Below, in pieces: positions 6,039 through 7,668 of a stretch of DNA of 7,668 bases. The stretch lies in NCBI GenBank assembly GCA_039679975.1, contig JBDKTZ010000402.1, positions 1 to 7,668 of the forward strand, given 5' to 3'. The notes under the pieces were generated by a model. That model saw only the letters and a list, made by a program, of their open reading frames with translations, did no database searches and was not told the DNA's origin. The stretch is from JBCFBK01 sp039679975. GTDB taxonomy: Bacteria > Bacteroidota > Bacteroidia > Bacteroidales > Prolixibacteraceae. Position 1 is the stretch's first letter. Each line of letters starts with the position of its first letter. A program made the position numbers and the translations under genes.

Positions 6039-6056
6039 TTCCGGATCTGTCCGGAA
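6039..6056. repeat. Perfect 7-bp inverted repeat in the MATE leader
   Basis: TTCCGGA (6039-6045) and TCCGGAA (6050-6056) are exact reverse complements with a 4-nt loop (TCTG). The GC-rich stem ends 15 nt before the MATE ATG, in or just before the ribosome-binding region. It lies downstream of the candidate promoter, where it could be an RNA hairpin limiting translation or a repressor operator. Confidence 0.65.
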
Positions 6057-6071
6057 GAGACCAGAAAAGTT

Positions 6072-7505
6072 ATGGACGAAAGAGAGACATTTCCAATCGA
6101 GGTTGGAAGATCAAAGATAAAAAGATCTTTTTGGGGTGAGTTAAAGGACGCGATTCGGGGAACGGATGCTGACTACACACAGATTCGTATGAAAAAGGCC
6201 ATCTTCCTGCTGGCTGTACCCATGATCCTTGAATTGATCATGGAATCGACTTTTGCCGTAGTAGACATTTATTTTGTGGGGAAGCTTGGACCTTCTGCGG
6301 TTGCTACGGTCGGGCTTACAGAGACGTACCTGTTTTTATTATATTCTATTGCCATGGGATTGGCAACAGCAGTAATGGCTACTGTTTCGCGGAGAATTGG
6401 CGAGAAGAAAACAGAGGGTGCGGGTAAAGTAGCCGTTCAGGCTATTTTTCTTGCTTTGATCGCGTCTGTTCCTTTTGCTGTCGGCGGAATTTTATTTGCC
6501 AGGGAATTACTCACTCTGATGGGGGCGGATCAGTGGTCTATTGAGCATGGTTACCGGTACACGCAGTGGATGCTTGGTGGAAATGCAGTGATTATGTTTT
6601 TGTTTGTGATCAATGCGATATTCCGCGGTGCGGGAGATGCAGCTATTGCCATGCGCGTGCTTTGGATCGCGAACGGCGTCAATATGGTATTGGACCCGAT
6701 GCTTATTTTCGGATGGGCCTTTATTCCTGCCATGGGAATTGAAGGTGCGGCCATCGCCACCAATACAGGTCGTGCAATTGGGGTAATGACGCAACTTTGG
6801 TTGTTGTTTAAAGGAGGAAAGCATATCCGGATTAAATTATCCCAGATTTACTGGGATGCGAAGATCATGTTGAACCTGTTTCGCACTTCACTTGGAGGGA
6901 TTGGTCAAATGATCGTTGCCATGACTTCCTGGATTTTTATCATGCGAATTCTGTCAGAAGTTGGAAGTGAAGCTGTAGCCGGTTCCACTATCGCCTTGCG
7001 GATCATGATGTTTACCATGATGCCGGCCTGGGGACTGTCGAACGCAGCAGCAACCCTGGTAGGACAGAATCTGGGAGCAGGGAATCCGGAGCGGGCGGAA
7101 TCCGCTGTCTGGAAGACCGGTTCCTATAACATGATCTTTCTGGTAGCCGTCGCATTTGTCTATTTCTTCTTTAACAGGCAGTTGATGGGCATTTTTTCGG
7201 ATGACCATGAAGTTATTGCGATTGGTGCAGAATGGTTGCGGCTGCTCTCGTTCTCTTTTTTTGTATACGGGTGGTGGATGGTTTCAGTGCAGGCTTTCAA
7301 TGGTGCCGGTGATACAAAAACCCCCACGAAAATTAACTTGGTTTTTTTCTGGATGATTCAAATCCCCCTTTCCTACCTTCTTGCGATCAAGCTGGGATGG
7401 GAGCATTCGGGGGTGTTCTGGGCCGTATTTATCTCAGAAACATCAGTGGGTTTATTTACGTTGTGGCTTTTTTCAAGAGGCGGCTGGAAAACGGTGAAGG
7501 TTTGA
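6072..7505 (+). CDS. MATE-family multidrug/toxin efflux transporter
   Basis: 477 residues, the usual MATE length, predicted to span the inner membrane about twelve times and export cationic or other small toxic compounds by Na+ or H+ antiport. TM1 begins after a ~42-residue hydrophilic lead, at AIFLLAVPMILELIMESTFA, and runs into VVDIYFVGKLG. The two halves carry matching motifs, IFRGAGDAAIAM (~183-194) and AFNGAGDTKTPTKIN (~408-422), plus NAAATLVGQNLGAGNPERAE (~324-343), all typical of the family's twofold pseudo-symmetry. The lead segment ELKDAIRGTDADYTQIRMKK resembles the conserved N-terminus of Bacteroidota members, which supports ATG 6072 over the internal ATG at 6189. Substrate and coupling ion cannot be read here. 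The last 133 bp overlap the antisense hydrolase frame. No regulator gene is adjacent. Confidence 0.96.
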   Translation: MDERETFPIEVGRSKIKRSFWGELKDAIRGTDADYTQIRMKKAIFLLAVPMILELIMESTFAVVDIYFVGKLGPSAVATVGLTETYLFLLYSIAMGLATAVMATVSRRIGEKKTEGAGKVAVQAIFLALIASVPFAVGGILFARELLTLMGADQWSIEHGYRYTQWMLGGNAVIMFLFVINAIFRGAGDAAIAMRVLWIANGVNMVLDPMLIFGWAFIPAMGIEGAAIATNTGRAIGVMTQLWLLFKGGKHIRIKLSQIYWDAKIMLNLFRTSLGGIGQMIVAMTSWIFIMRILSEVGSEAVAGSTIALRIMMFTMMPAWGLSNAAATLVGQNLGAGNPERAESAVWKTGSYNMIFLVAVAFVYFFFNRQLMGIFSDDHEVIAIGAEWLRLLSFSFFVYGWWMVSVQAFNGAGDTKTPTKINLVFFWMIQIPLSYLLAIKLGWEHSGVFWAVFISETSVGLFTLWLFSRGGWKTVKV

Positions 7506-7668
7506 GGACGGGCTAAGCGGTACATTTCACTTCCGGCCAGGAGAAAAGCGCCAAGGCCGTAATCTTCGAAGTCCGGTTTGGAATCGTAAGTAACAGGCTG
7601 ACTTGAAGACGGTTCTTTTCCGGTTCCCTGCACGTATCCTAAAAAGCCATTGGGGTGAAGAGCCTTTT
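7373..7668 (-). CDS. C-terminal end of a GH88/GH105-type unsaturated glycuronyl hydrolase (5' part outside window)
   Basis: The minus-strand frame enters at the right edge and is open for ~98 codons to TAG at 7373-7375. Its first half reads NGFLGYVQGTGKEPSSSQPV then TYDSKPDFEDYGLGAFLLAG and SEMYRLA, which is the typical C-terminus of the family that removes unsaturated uronic acids from pectin or glycosaminoglycan fragments, often rhamnogalacturonan. The catalytic residues lie outside the window, so the exact subfamily is not settled. Related proteins normally end near SEMYRLA. Here the frame continues ~46 residues (RPQTFTVFQPPLEKSHNVNK onward) entirely across the MATE 3' end and in low-complexity polar sequence. 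That tail may be a stop loss or frameshift product: a TAG occurs one frame over, at about 7511-7516. It is partial, so I report only what is visible. Confidence 0.8.
   Translation of the reverse strand, partial: KALHPNGFLGYVQGTGKEPSSSQPVTYDSKPDFEDYGLGAFLLAGSEMYRLARPQTFTVFQPPLEKSHNVNKPTDVSEINTAQNTPECSHPSLIARR

Larger units (their letters stand above)
5775..6071. other. 297-bp spacer before the MATE gene
   Basis: I see no gene with family resemblance here. It holds two sequences that match the -7 consensus TAnnTTTG, at 5836-5843 (TATTTTTG) and 6006-6013 (TAGTTTTG), a short reading frame starting at 6028, and the inverted repeat at 6039-6056. No strong terminator hairpin with a T-run was found after the upstream gene. 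Confidence 0.5.

Overview
The window reads as a Bacteroidota chromosome. I favour the Cytophagales/Cyclobacteriaceae side of the phylum, but that placement is inference. The evidence is a SusC/RagA-type TonB-dependent receptor with an N-terminal STN domain, a FecR-like anti-sigma factor and an ECF sigma factor in one minus-strand series. In addition, no gene start has a clear Shine-Dalgarno sequence, and TAnnTTTG-type -7 elements lie in front of three plus-strand genes. No rRNA, tRNA, CRISPR array, insertion sequence or phage gene was seen.

Left part (1 to about 3380, all minus strand). In transcription order this is an ECF sigma factor (2790-3380), a FecR-family transmembrane anti-sigma factor (1580-2638) and the first ~470 residues of a SusC/RagA receptor (1-1412, cut by the window edge). 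It is the standard trans-envelope signalling cassette of Bacteroidota. The receptor senses its substrate at the outer membrane and the STN domain contacts FecR in the periplasm. FecR then releases the sigma factor, which turns on the receptor operon. A SusD partner would be expected beyond position 1. Both spacers (sigma-fecR and fecR-susC) carry perfect 11-bp inverted repeats that could form leader hairpins; these are the least explained signals here.

Middle part (3569-5774, plus strand). After a 188-bp AT-rich divergent spacer come a small DUF2007 protein and a DUF4349 lipoprotein/membrane protein whose frames overlap by 8 bases. A bacterial PH-domain protein (PF08000 type) and a cysteine-rich C_GCAxxG_C_C putative redox protein follow. 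None has an assigned biochemical role that the sequence alone can establish.

Right part (6072-7668). A full-length MATE-family efflux transporter (plus strand) is preceded by a -7 element, a small upstream reading frame and a perfect 7-bp inverted repeat close to its start codon. It converges on, and overlaps by 133 bp, the 3' end of a minus-strand gene. The last ~98 codons of that gene look like the C-terminus of a GH88/GH105 unsaturated glucuronyl/rhamnogalacturonyl hydrolase with an unusual tail.

I see known families throughout and no convincing wholly new system. The points worth a second look are the leader hairpins of fecR, susC and the MATE gene, the 3' overlap of the hydrolase, and the topology of the DUF4349 protein.
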